Assembly (NCBI GenBank): GCA_011605715.1
Contig: JAAOZO010000212.1
Location: 1 to 6,368 of the forward strand
Length of the DNA stretch: 6,368 nt
Direction of reading: 5' to 3'
Origin: Nitrososphaerota archaeon
Lineage (GTDB): Archaea > Thermoproteota > EX4484-205 > JAAOZO01
The translations under genes and the position numbers were made by a program. Positions 1 to 5,997 of the stretch are shown in pieces; within the stretch, counting starts at the first letter, position 1; every line of letters starts with the position of its first letter. The notes below the pieces were generated by a model, which saw only the letters and a program-made list of their open reading frames with translations, was not told the origin of the DNA and searched no databases.

Positions 1-865
1 CTTTTGATACTATCGAAGAAACTCCTTCAAAGTTTAAGTCAAACAGACTTCCTACCATCATTGGGTTTATTCCATATTTTAGTTCGTTGTAACTTTGAAC
101 CATGCTCCAGCAACCTCTTCGCCAGTCTTCTTCTTGTGCACGGGTCCACTTTTCAGGATTTGCTGAAGGCTGAACTAAAACTTCTGTACCACTCTTAACT
201 AATCTTTCGACAACATCTTTGTGAAACGCATCAAAACAGATAGCTATTCCAATTTTTGCGAATTCTGTTTCTACAACATTAATTGAATTTAAATCTCCGT
301 TACTTATATCTAATCCTTTTGGGCCTTCTATGTCTATTAGGTGCACTTTTCTTTGAACTCCAATTATTTTTCCATTAGGATCAAAAACTAATGAAGTGTT
401 AAAAATCTTGTTATCTCTTGCAAATTTTACTTCGTTGTTATATGCCTCTATCCTTGGAATAGTTATACTTCCTGTCACTACATAAGTACTGTATTTTCTT
501 GACATTTCTTTGAACGTTTCCGTGTAGTTTCGAAAAATCTCTTCTGAGTTCATTAAAAAGATGCTTCTAACTAAGCTTACTTTAAGTAAAAGACTCTTAA
601 TAAAAATATAGGGAAGCTTTTTCATTGTAGTTCTTTTCATGGCTTCTTCAATAGTTTTAAACTCATCAACATTTATCTTTTCAGAAGCTATTACTAGAGG
701 CGTTCCGTAATCTTCCGGAAACACTACGAGGTTTGGAACATCGTTTCTAATTAGGCCTCTCATCTTTTCGAAAAGGCTAGCTGTCTTATGTTTAAAGCTC
801 TCAAACGTCCTATAATCTTTTATGTTGCATTTTACTTGAACAGCTATTGCCCTAAATTCTCTCAT
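1..865 (-). CDS. Nitrilase-superfamily carbon-nitrogen hydrolase (predicted amidohydrolase), C-terminus cut by window edge
   Basis: I translated this gene by hand on the minus strand: it opens with ATG at 865 and stays open for 288 codons to the window edge, so the C-terminus is missing. The nitrilase Glu-Lys-Cys triad is visible: Glu51 in VVFPEDYG, Lys173 in QRKVHLID and Cys210 in IAICFDAFH. Family members are usually cytoplasmic and hydrolyse amides, nitriles or carbamoyl groups through the cysteine; the substrate here cannot be told. QPSANPEKW and the Trp-rich EDWRRGCWSMVQ stretch after the cysteine resemble the predicted-amidohydrolase branch more than aliphatic nitrilases. About 80 residues separate Glu51 from the VVTGS strand (129-133), longer than I expect for the fold, and they include a hydrophobic, basic stretch at 84-105. 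No Shine-Dalgarno precedes the ATG, but a TATA-like box lies 24-33 nt upstream, which favours this start and a leaderless mRNA. It is transcribed alone as far as can be seen. Confidence 0.88.
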   Translation of the reverse strand, partial: MREFRAIAVQVKCNIKDYRTFESFKHKTASLFEKMRGLIRNDVPNLVVFPEDYGTPLVIASEKINVDEFKTIEEAMKRTTMKKLPYIFIKSLLLKVSLVRSIFLMNSEEIFRNYTETFKEMSRKYSTYVVTGSITIPRIEAYNNEVKFARDNKIFNTSLVFDPNGKIIGVQRKVHLIDIEGPKGLDISNGDLNSINVVETEFAKIGIAICFDAFHKDVVERLVKSGTEVLVQPSANPEKWTRAQEEDWRRGCWSMVQSYNELKYGINPMMVGSLFDLNFEGVSSIVSK

Positions 866-888
866 GTTTTGTCAAAAAATTCTGGAAA

Positions 889-898
889 ATTTAAGTAT
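889..898 (-). promoter_or_regulatory. TATA-like box of the nitrilase-family gene
   Basis: The minus strand reads ATACTTAAAT, preceded by purine-rich CGAAA that could act as a BRE. The box lies 24-33 nt before the ATG at 865, so an archaeal start site about 26 nt downstream of its centre would fall on or next to the start codon. This implies a leaderless transcript. It is inferred from pattern and spacing only. Confidence 0.45.
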
Positions 899-910
899 TT
901 TCGTTTGTCC

Positions 911-919
911 TTTAAATAA
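911..919 (+). promoter_or_regulatory. TATA-like box on plus strand, divergent from the nitrilase promoter
   Basis: The plus strand reads TTTAAATAA, a good archaeal TATA match. Its centre is about 29 nt before an ATG at 944, the spacing expected for leaderless transcription of the small ORF there. The box could instead be chance in AT-rich DNA, or an upstream element for the divergent minus-strand gene. Confidence 0.35.
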
Positions 920-928
920 TGCTGCCTA

Positions 929-943
929 AGCTTAACTTAAGCT
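929..943. repeat. Perfect 15-bp palindrome, candidate operator
   Basis: AGCTTAA-C-TTAAGCT is a perfect inverted repeat with 7-bp arms and a single central base. It ends immediately before the ATG at 944 and would cover the predicted transcription start of the plus-strand small ORF. It also lies about 64 nt upstream of the nitrilase ATG. Symmetry of this size suits a dimeric helix-turn-helix regulator, but no regulator gene is in view and an AT-rich palindrome can occur by chance. Confidence 0.35.
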
Positions 944-1033
944 ATGGTGTTAAGCGAACTAAGATTCCTCTCAGATGATATTCTCGATTTCTTTAGGAGT
1001 AAGGATACTTATGCCTTATTGAAGTATTTTTAA
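944..1033 (+). CDS. Possible leaderless small ORF, 29 aa, unknown function
   Basis: An ATG at 944 opens 29 codons ending in TAA. The peptide starts MVLSELRFLSDDILDFF and ends YALLKYF; it is amphipathic, with alternating hydrophobic and charged residues and no signal peptide or metal-binding motif. Support comes from position: a TATA-like box (911-919) at leaderless spacing and a palindrome directly abutting the ATG. I recognise no family. It could be a regulatory peptide, the decayed start of a lost gene, or chance. No frame continues convincingly past the stop, so I cannot show that it is a pseudogene. Confidence 0.25.
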   Translation: MVLSELRFLSDDILDFFRSKDTYALLKYF

Positions 1034-1104
1034 ATTCTAAGAAGATACTGTTAGCTTAAATTTAATAAGTGAAATAGCAAATTTACTTTTAAGAAGTAAG
1101 AGAG

Positions 1105-1782
1105 TTATTTTAGTATCATCTTTGCATCTACAACGGTAGCTTTATTTTTGTCTAAGATTATTGGATTTGCATCTAAACCTAGAATGTAACTCTTGTACCT
1201 TCTGCCTATGTCTGAAAGCTTCAAAACTAAGTCTACGAAAGCATCTTTATTAGCCTTTATCCCTCTAAAGCCTTCTAACAAATCTTTACCTTTTAGTTCA
1301 CTTATCATCTGTAGAACGTCTTCCTTAGAAACAGGAACTACCCTAGTTGAAGTATCCTTGTAAATCTCAGTATATATACCACCAACTCCAATCATAATAC
1401 ACATTCCAAAGTTACTATCATAAATTAAACCAGAAATCATCTCAACATTGCCTTTCACCATCTCCTCTATCAGCAACTTTTCTCCTTTAAACTTCAGCTT
1501 AAAAGCTACAACAGATCTTCTAAGCTCAGCTTTATTCTTTATATTTAGTATGACCCCTCCAACATCTGTCTTATGGATAAATTTGCTTGAGGAAACCTTA
1601 AGAGCAACTGGAAAGTGTAACCTACTTACTTTTTCTAAATCGGATAGCTTCTCTACAAGTACGTAACGTGGGACGTTTATTCCTTCTTCCCTAAGGAATG
1701 GCTTAACTAGGTGTTCTGGAATTACTTTATTTTTTGTTTTAAAAGAATAACTTAAAATTTCCTGAAAATATTTTTTATCCAT
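1105..1782 (-). CDS. ADP-forming acyl/acetyl-CoA synthetase, beta (ATP-grasp) subunit
   Basis: The 225-residue product matches the small ATP-grasp subunit of archaeal ADP-forming acyl-CoA synthetases, in both size and motifs. With the alpha subunit it interconverts acyl-CoA + ADP + Pi and acid + CoA + ATP in the cytoplasm. Visible motifs are KVSSSKFIHKTDVGG (62-76), whose His70 corresponds to the second phosphorylated histidine described in Pyrococcus (His71 beta); LLIEEMV (103-109); GVGGIYTEIYKD (132-143); LKGKDLLEGFRG (163-174); and LDANP (203-207), where the family usually has LDINP or a similar motif. The stretch before LLIEEM seems several residues shorter than usual. I chose ATG 1782: a longer reading from TTG at 1806 overlaps the alpha gene, whereas ATG 1782 follows the alpha stop by 7 nt and has a Shine-Dalgarno at proper spacing. 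It is the last gene of a three-gene operon. Confidence 0.93.
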   Translation of the reverse strand: MDKKYFQEILSYSFKTKNKVIPEHLVKPFLREEGINVPRYVLVEKLSDLEKVSRLHFPVALKVSSSKFIHKTDVGGVILNIKNKAELRRSVVAFKLKFKGEKLLIEEMVKGNVEMISGLIYDSNFGMCIMIGVGGIYTEIYKDTSTRVVPVSKEDVLQMISELKGKDLLEGFRGIKANKDAFVDLVLKLSDIGRRYKSYILGLDANPIILDKNKATVVDAKMILK

Positions 1783-1787
1783 AATAG

Positions 1788-1797
1788 CCTCACTCCC
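1788..1797 (-). promoter_or_regulatory. Shine-Dalgarno of the beta subunit, overlapping the alpha stop codon
   Basis: The minus strand reads GGGAGTGAGG, with the alpha-subunit TGA (1790-1792) inside it. The GAGG core lies 5 nt before ATG 1782. The arrangement decides the start of the beta gene and suggests translational coupling, so that alpha and beta are made in matching amounts. Confidence 0.7.
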
Positions 1798-3235
1798 TTT
1801 TTTCAAACTTAAATTTTTCTCCTTTCTTCACCTTCATTAAATACTTTCCTCTTTCATAAAGAACTCGAAGAGAAAGCACTGCACGCCTTATGTCAGGAAA
1901 AACGGGAACTCCTCGTGCTTCTAGCTTTCTTATTACCTCTTCTGAGTACGAGCCTCCTATAATGCAAGGAACCATTGGTTTCTTTCCGTTTTTGAACCAC
2001 CACTCCGTGATTTCAACTAGCTTATCCGTAGTCAATGGTGTTTGAATTAAAGGAAACGATAAAATACCATCAACATTTTCATCCTCATTTACGACATTAA
2101 AAGCATGGTCGAACATTTCATCTGTTACGTTTCCGGTAAGGTCTATCGGGTTATTAACTGAAGCAAAGCCTGGCAACTTTTCTCTTAATTTCTCTTTTGA
2201 ACGAATAGAAATTTCAGCCATCCTTAGGCCTCCTCCAACGCTACTATCTTCAATGTAATCCGTTGCAATTACACCATAACCCCCACCCGAGGTCACTACT
2301 GCTACGTTTGGTCCAAACATTGGTTTCTGATAAGCAAGTATGCGAGAGTAATCAAAAAGCTCAAGCATGTCATTTGCCTTAATTATTCCAACTTGCTTGA
2401 AGGCACCATCCATGGCTTGACTGGGCTTAGCCATCGATCCAGTATGTAGCATTGCAGCTCTAGCTCCAGCTTCTGATCTTCCAGCTTTCAATATTATCAC
2501 TGGTTTAGAGGGAGTTATCTTTTTACATAGTTTTAGTAGTCGCTGCCCATCTACAATGCTCTCTAGATGCATACAAATTACTTTAGTATCTTTTTCGTCA
2601 CAAAACAGTTCTAACATGTCGTTTTCATTAACATCTAGCTTATTTCCTAGACCAACGAAAGCAGATATGCCGTAGTGGTGGTACTCAGCCATATCCATAA
2701 AACCAACTGCAGAAGCTCCACTCTGAGAAATGTAGGCTATAGGACCTTTACCTGGTCTTCTTGATTTCTCCTTTACAACAAACATTGAATCCAAACCGAT
2801 GCTAGGAACATAAACGCCTAAAGTATTTGGTCCAAGCACTACTAGATTAGTGCTTGAAATTTTATTTTTGATTTCATCTTCCAGTTTTTTCCCTTGTTCT
2901 CCTATCTCGCTGAAGCCGCTGGAAATTATTATAGCAGCTTTAACGTTCTTCTCTATACAGTCATCGATTACGCTAGGAACATTTTTTGCAGGTACTGCAA
3001 TTATTGCAAGGTCAACTTCTTCTGGAATGTCTATTATTCTATTGTATGTTCTAATGCCATCAATTGTTTCTTGCTTAATATTAACAGGGTACTTCTTTCC
3101 AGAAAAACTTTGCAAATAGCTCCATATGATTCCGCCAATTTTTGACTTATTCGCAGAAGCTCCTACCAGAGCAATGCTTCTCGGACGAATTAAATAACTT
3201 AAGTATTTTTTCTTTTTTTGCTTACTGGCGAGCAT
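1790..3235 (-). CDS. ADP-forming acyl/acetyl-CoA synthetase, alpha (CoA-binding/ligase) subunit
   Basis: The 481-residue product has the length and domain order of the alpha subunit. An N-terminal CoA-binding Rossmann domain contains IALVGASANKSKIGG (21-35) and LGPNTLG (134-140). Succinyl-CoA-ligase-like domains follow, with YISQSGAS (168-175), GLGNKLDVNENDMLE (195-209), MHLESI (222-227) and the catalytic histidine His264 in LHTGSMA, the residue phosphorylated during catalysis. Glu225 in LESI is the likely conserved partner of that histidine. The C-terminal part has TSGGGYGVIATD (315-326) and NNPIDLTG (361-368). Several motifs deviate from the consensus I know: GPNT for GPNC, LHTGSMAKP for SHTGSLAG, SGGGYG for NAGGPG. 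The active-site histidine is kept, so I expect an active enzyme, possibly with an unusual acyl substrate. ATG 3235 follows the upstream stop by 8 nt without a visible Shine-Dalgarno. The N-terminus is lysine-rich (KQKKKK). Confidence 0.93.
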   Translation of the reverse strand: MLASKQKKKKYLSYLIRPRSIALVGASANKSKIGGIIWSYLQSFSGKKYPVNIKQETIDGIRTYNRIIDIPEEVDLAIIAVPAKNVPSVIDDCIEKNVKAAIIISSGFSEIGEQGKKLEDEIKNKISSTNLVVLGPNTLGVYVPSIGLDSMFVVKEKSRRPGKGPIAYISQSGASAVGFMDMAEYHHYGISAFVGLGNKLDVNENDMLELFCDEKDTKVICMHLESIVDGQRLLKLCKKITPSKPVIILKAGRSEAGARAAMLHTGSMAKPSQAMDGAFKQVGIIKANDMLELFDYSRILAYQKPMFGPNVAVVTSGGGYGVIATDYIEDSSVGGGLRMAEISIRSKEKLREKLPGFASVNNPIDLTGNVTDEMFDHAFNVVNEDENVDGILSFPLIQTPLTTDKLVEITEWWFKNGKKPMVPCIIGGSYSEEVIRKLEARGVPVFPDIRRAVLSLRVLYERGKYLMKVKKGEKFKFEKRE

Positions 3236-3243
3236 TTTTTAAC

Positions 3244-4356
3244 TTATATTGAAGCTTGCCTGATGTAATCCTCAAGGGTTTCTATTATTTTTACTTCTCT
3301 CTTACCAACAATCCTTTCAACTTTGCTTATGAAGGATTCAATTTCATTGCCTTCGAGTATTCCAAGTTCAATATGGAATTCTCTTTTTCCCATTGGAGAA
3401 ATTTTTTCCAAGGTTCCAAGTTTTCTTTCAACATCTCTTCCAAGAACAAGACAATTTGCAGGCTCTATTCCTAGAACGTACTCGCCTTCTCCACACATTT
3501 TCCATTCAATTAATCTTTTTAGTTCACTCTTCCTGAATTTTATGTAAACTCCTAGGCCTCTGTTTAGCTTTGAGTTTATTAGTGCTGCATAAGAGAACCC
3601 TTCTTCGTCTGCAAGAGGAACGTGGAAATAGACTCTTTCTTTAAAGTCTTTCGTAGGCGGCAAAAATTTATTAAACTTTTCAGGCTCAACCCAAGCGTCT
3701 TTGTCTCTAGGATAAGCTCCAACTGTAGTTGAAATAAATAAAGAGTCTTCGCTCAGCAGAGGATATCCTAAGTTAAAATGGTAGAGGATCATCAACGGCT
3801 GTTCTCTCCATCCTTCGTTTGTTACTATGTCATGTATCCTTATAGTCTTGCTGAACAACTTTGTTTCTATCCTTCTTTTTAAAGACAAGTTTGGTCCAAA
3901 GAAGCTTGATTCTTTTAGTACTCCTTCAACAAACATAGTGTAGTCGTTGTTTTCCCAATAACCACCATAGCTTATGTTTGAAGCAGGAGAGTAAGAAATC
4001 CTCCCATGTAAACCAAGCTCTTCACCTTCATCAATTGTCGGCCTCCCAGCATAAGTTAAACCACATGTTGTCAATAGTCCAGCAAAGAAGCCACGCAACC
4101 ATCCGTATTTCTCTGGCTCAAAGTAATAGGGAGCGACATTCCCTGTCCAACTTCTATATCCTATTGCAAGTCCCTTGTAATCAGCTCTTGAAATGTCTAA
4201 GCCACGATCGGCAAGAACTGTGAAGCTTAGGCCCGAACCAGTTCTAAGCTCAAAAGCTCTCACACCCCTTTCTTTTCCGTCTTCATACTCAAAAAAAGAA
4301 ACGCCTCCAATTTGGCTTATGTCTCCAATATACTTAAGAAGTTCTTCTCTCTTCAT
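3244..4356 (-). CDS. DUF4432 family protein, aldose 1-epimerase (galactose mutarotase)-like
   Basis: The 370-residue protein resembles DUF4432, a family with the beta-sandwich fold of aldose 1-epimerases. Characteristic stretches are TVLADRGLDISRADYKG (46-62), FFAGLLTTCGLTYAG (90-104), EELGLHGRISYSPAS (112-126), LYHFNLGYPLL (191-201) and GIEPANCLVLG (296-306). By analogy with mutarotases, His117, His193 and Glu298 are the likely sugar-binding and catalytic residues; this is inference from motif position. There is no signal peptide or membrane segment, so it should be cytoplasmic. It is the first gene of an operon with both subunits of an ADP-forming acyl-CoA synthetase, so it probably handles a sugar, sugar acid or derivative whose breakdown ends at an acyl-CoA. 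ATG 4356 is preceded by GAGG at a short 3-nt spacing. No exact substrate can be named. Confidence 0.85.
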   Translation of the reverse strand: MKREELLKYIGDISQIGGVSFFEYEDGKERGVRAFELRTGSGLSFTVLADRGLDISRADYKGLAIGYRSWTGNVAPYYFEPEKYGWLRGFFAGLLTTCGLTYAGRPTIDEGEELGLHGRISYSPASNISYGGYWENNDYTMFVEGVLKESSFFGPNLSLKRRIETKLFSKTIRIHDIVTNEGWREQPLMILYHFNLGYPLLSEDSLFISTTVGAYPRDKDAWVEPEKFNKFLPPTKDFKERVYFHVPLADEEGFSYAALINSKLNRGLGVYIKFRKSELKRLIEWKMCGEGEYVLGIEPANCLVLGRDVERKLGTLEKISPMGKREFHIELGILEGNEIESFISKVERIVGKREVKIIETLEDYIRQASI

Positions 4357-4384
4357 TTTCCTCGCTTTATTACGCTAAAGAAAG

Positions 4385-4392
4385 AATTTAAC
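4385..4392 (-). promoter_or_regulatory. Candidate TATA box of the DUF4432/acyl-CoA synthetase operon
   Basis: The minus strand reads GTTAAATT with GATAAA just upstream. The box is 29-36 nt before ATG 4356 and would put the start site a few bases before the start codon. A stronger TATATAAAA on the same strand near 4427-4419 would instead give a leader of about 40 nt that includes GAGG at 4363-4360. I cannot tell which is used. Confidence 0.35.
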
Positions 4393-4420
4393 TTTATCGA
4401 TGGGTAAACAAAGTACCTTT

Positions 4421-4427
4421 TTATATA
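4421..4427 (+). promoter_or_regulatory. TATA box of the glycosyltransferase gene
   Basis: TTATATA sits about 31 nt (centre to codon) before the TTG at 4455, so transcription should begin within a few bases of that codon. A second match, TTTAAATA (4433-4440), is too close: it would start transcription downstream of the TTG. The symmetric TATATA core could also serve the divergent operon on the minus strand. Confidence 0.45.
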
Positions 4428-4454
4428 GGGTTTTTAAATACATGCTTCAAGAGG

Positions 4455-5168
4455 TTGAAAGCAAAACCAATAGTATCAATAGTAGTCCCAACACTCAACG
4501 AAGCACTTTACATTGAAAGAACGCTTATTTCGTTAAAGTTACAGGAAGTCGACTACAACTACGAGATAATTATCTCAGATGGTTGTAGTGAAGATAACAC
4601 TATAGAAATTGCAAGAAAATATGCAGATAAGATTGTCATAGAGCCTAAAAGAACTATTGCTGCTGGAAGGAATAAAGGAGCTTCCGTTGCAGAAGGAAGA
4701 GTTTTAGTTTTTTGTACAGCTGATACTTATTACCCAAGAAGATGGTTAAAACTAATTACTTCTCCAATAATAAAAGGAAATTATGGCGTAGTCGTTGGAC
4801 CATTGTATCCACTTGACGGAAATCTGGTAGAGAACATTTTTTCAAGACTATTTCTCTTACCATATGGCTACCTTGCTTCATTTCTCAAGTTTTATTACGT
4901 TGGAGGAGAAAACATTGCTATACACAGGAGTATTTTCAAGACGTTATCTGGATTTAATCCAGATATGGTTACAAGCGAAGATACCGACCTTGTAAAACGT
5001 GCTTCTAAAATTACAAAGGTAAAATTTGAACCAAGAGCTGGAGTTTATGTATCTTTGAGAAGAGTTCACAAATGGGGTTACGTAAACTACATGAAATTTC
5101 ATACAAGGAACTACATAAATTATCACCTACTCAATAAAACTTATGGTAAGTATGAACCAATAAGATAA
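4455..5168 (+). CDS. Family 2 (GT-A fold) glycosyltransferase
   Basis: The 237-residue protein opens as a GT2 enzyme, VSIVVPTLNEALYIERTL (7-24), and carries the nucleotide-sugar signatures IIISDGCSEDNT (38-49, Asp42), FCTADTYYP (86-94, DxD-like site at Asp90) and SEDTDLVKRA (174-183, candidate catalytic base), then LRRVHKWGY (201-209). It should transfer a sugar from a nucleotide donor to a lipid or polysaccharide acceptor at the inner face of the membrane; donor and acceptor are unknown. There is no clear transmembrane anchor, although FLLPYGYLASFLKFYYVGG (133-151) is hydrophobic enough for membrane contact. TTG 4455 is the only reasonable start in frame: the GT2 strand begins six residues later, and the nearby ATG at 4442 is out of frame. 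AGAGG directly abuts the TTG, too close for a normal Shine-Dalgarno, so leaderless initiation is more likely. It is a single gene, divergent from the synthetase operon. Confidence 0.9.
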   Translation: MKAKPIVSIVVPTLNEALYIERTLISLKLQEVDYNYEIIISDGCSEDNTIEIARKYADKIVIEPKRTIAAGRNKGASVAEGRVLVFCTADTYYPRRWLKLITSPIIKGNYGVVVGPLYPLDGNLVENIFSRLFLLPYGYLASFLKFYYVGGENIAIHRSIFKTLSGFNPDMVTSEDTDLVKRASKITKVKFEPRAGVYVSLRRVHKWGYVNYMKFHTRNYINYHLLNKTYGKYEPIR

Positions 5169-5173
5169 GAGAA

Positions 5174-5189
5174 TTGTTTTTGATCTTTT
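5174..5189 (+). terminator. T-rich terminator after the glycosyltransferase gene
   Basis: TTGTTTTTGATCTTTT begins 6 nt after the glycosyltransferase TAA. Archaeal transcription commonly ends at such T-tracts without a hairpin. The tract is T-rich only on the plus strand, so it would not stop the converging SAM hydrolase transcript. Confidence 0.4.
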
Positions 5190-5196
5190 ACAGAAG

Positions 5197-5997
5197 TTAA
5201 ATCTGAGTTATTGTTACTTCGTCACCTGTTTTCATTCCTAGTTTTTCTGAAGCATTACCTTGATTTATTGATATCTCCAATGTACCAAAACTATTCACAA
5301 GCAAAGCTAATTGACCAACATCAACATCAGAATAAGTGGAAACGAATTTAGCTGGATGTACTTTTTCTTCTGAAGAAGAAATAATTACGTAATCTCCTAA
5401 TTTTATTCCTATTTTTTTAAGATGATCTTCACTAGCATTAAGCACTATATTTCCGAAACTATCAACAAATAATACACTGGCTTTAATGAAGGATTCCCCA
5501 ACATTAACCTCTTCTGGCTCAAGTAATGTTATACTGTCTATCTTTTTTCCAAATTCATTTAATTTAACACCTTTAGAAATATAGGCTGCAACATAAGAAT
5601 ACACGTCACGTCCATGAAATGTTTTAGAAACATTTTTGCCGATATACTTTTCGTTTTCTATTTCCCAGCACTCATAATTTTTCCCACTCGTTACTCCGGT
5701 GAAGATTCCATTGTCCGGGCCAACGAATATTCTATCGTTGACTTTTAGCACTATGTTTTTTCTGTTACCTCCTACACCAGGATCAACAACAGCAATAAAT
5801 ATTGTATCTGGAGGAAAGTACTCGGCAGTTTTACTTAATAAAAATGAGGCCTGTCTTACGTTGTGGTGTTCTATAGAGTTGGTTATTTCTACGATCAGAG
5901 CATCCTTGTTAATGGACAAAATGACACCCTTCATTTGAGCGACGTAGATGCTTCCTTCTCCAAAATCTGTAAGTATTGCTATTGTTGGTCTTTTCAA
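5197..5997 (-). CDS. S-adenosyl-L-methionine hydrolase (SAM hydroxide adenosyltransferase, DUF62)
   Basis: The 266-residue protein has the full two-domain layout of the DUF62 family, which splits SAM into adenosine and methionine using a water-derived hydroxide. The N-terminal domain shows LTDFGEGSIYVAQMKG (9-24), VVDPGVGGNRKNI (70-82), FVGPDNGIF (91-99) and FHGRDVYSYVAA (127-138). Asp72, Arg79 and His128 correspond to the conserved Asp-Arg-His triad (Asp68/Arg75/His127 in the Pyrococcus enzyme). The C-terminal domain has VDSFGN (178-183) and VNSFGTLEISINQGNAS (234-250), which complete the SAM pocket. The start is TTG 5997: the first internal Met (22) would remove the TDFG motif, and a Shine-Dalgarno precedes the TTG. 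The cellular role of this family is unclear; removal of excess SAM has been suggested. The gene stands alone, convergent with the glycosyltransferase and divergent from the isomerase gene. Confidence 0.93.
   Translation of the reverse strand: MKRPTIAILTDFGEGSIYVAQMKGVILSINKDALIVEITNSIEHHNVRQASFLLSKTAEYFPPDTIFIAVVDPGVGGNRKNIVLKVNDRIFVGPDNGIFTGVTSGKNYECWEIENEKYIGKNVSKTFHGRDVYSYVAAYISKGVKLNEFGKKIDSITLLEPEEVNVGESFIKASVLFVDSFGNIVLNASEDHLKKIGIKLGDYVIISSSEEKVHPAKFVSTYSDVDVGQLALLVNSFGTLEISINQGNASEKLGMKTGDEVTITQI

Larger units (their letters stand above)
866..1104. other. Intergenic region between the nitrilase gene and the beta-subunit stop
   Basis: This 239-nt non-coding stretch lies upstream of the nitrilase gene and downstream of the acyl-CoA synthetase operon. 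Besides the two TATA-like boxes, the palindrome and the possible small ORF, it holds a weak inverted repeat TTACTT-TTAAG-AAGTAA (1083-1099) just after the beta stop. No strong T-tract terminator for the operon is visible on the minus strand, so readthrough toward the nitrilase gene is possible. Confidence 0.6.

Noticed and set aside
4..198. Plus-strand 64-codon ORF at the left edge
   Set aside because: It lies antisense to the nitrilase-family gene, whose frame is supported by the catalytic triad; the peptide resembles no family.
970..985. GATGATA near TCTCGA as a possible C/D box guide RNA
   Set aside because: The C box does not match RUGAUGA and no properly spaced D, C' and D' boxes were found.
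1083..1099. Inverted repeat TTACTT-TTAAG-AAGTAA as an operon terminator
   Set aside because: The 6-bp stem is AT-rich and no strong T-run follows on the minus strand; it is too weak to call.
1783..1806. Longer beta subunit starting at TTG 1806
   Set aside because: It would overlap the alpha gene, and its extra 8 residues precede a well-placed ATG with a Shine-Dalgarno.
1448..3145. Plus-strand ORFs antisense to the synthetase subunits (1448-1666, 2850-3119, 2894-3145)
   Set aside because: They are antisense shadows of strongly conserved coding sequence and lack start signals of their own.
3194..3235. A-rich lysine codons at the alpha-subunit N-terminus as a programmed frameshift site
   Set aside because: The frame downstream continues correctly in the same phase, so no slippage is needed to make the full protein.
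3256..4378. Plus-strand ORFs antisense to the DUF4432 gene (3256-3474, 3323-3547, 3978-4223, 4193-4378)
   Set aside because: They are low-complexity shadows of the real gene with no motif or promoter.
4433..4440. TTTAAATA as the TATA box of the glycosyltransferase
   Set aside because: It is only 15 nt before TTG 4455 and would start transcription inside the gene, where no in-frame start codon follows before the GT2 fold.
4944..5126. Minus-strand 60-codon ORF within the glycosyltransferase
   Set aside because: It is antisense to conserved GT2 motifs and has no family resemblance.
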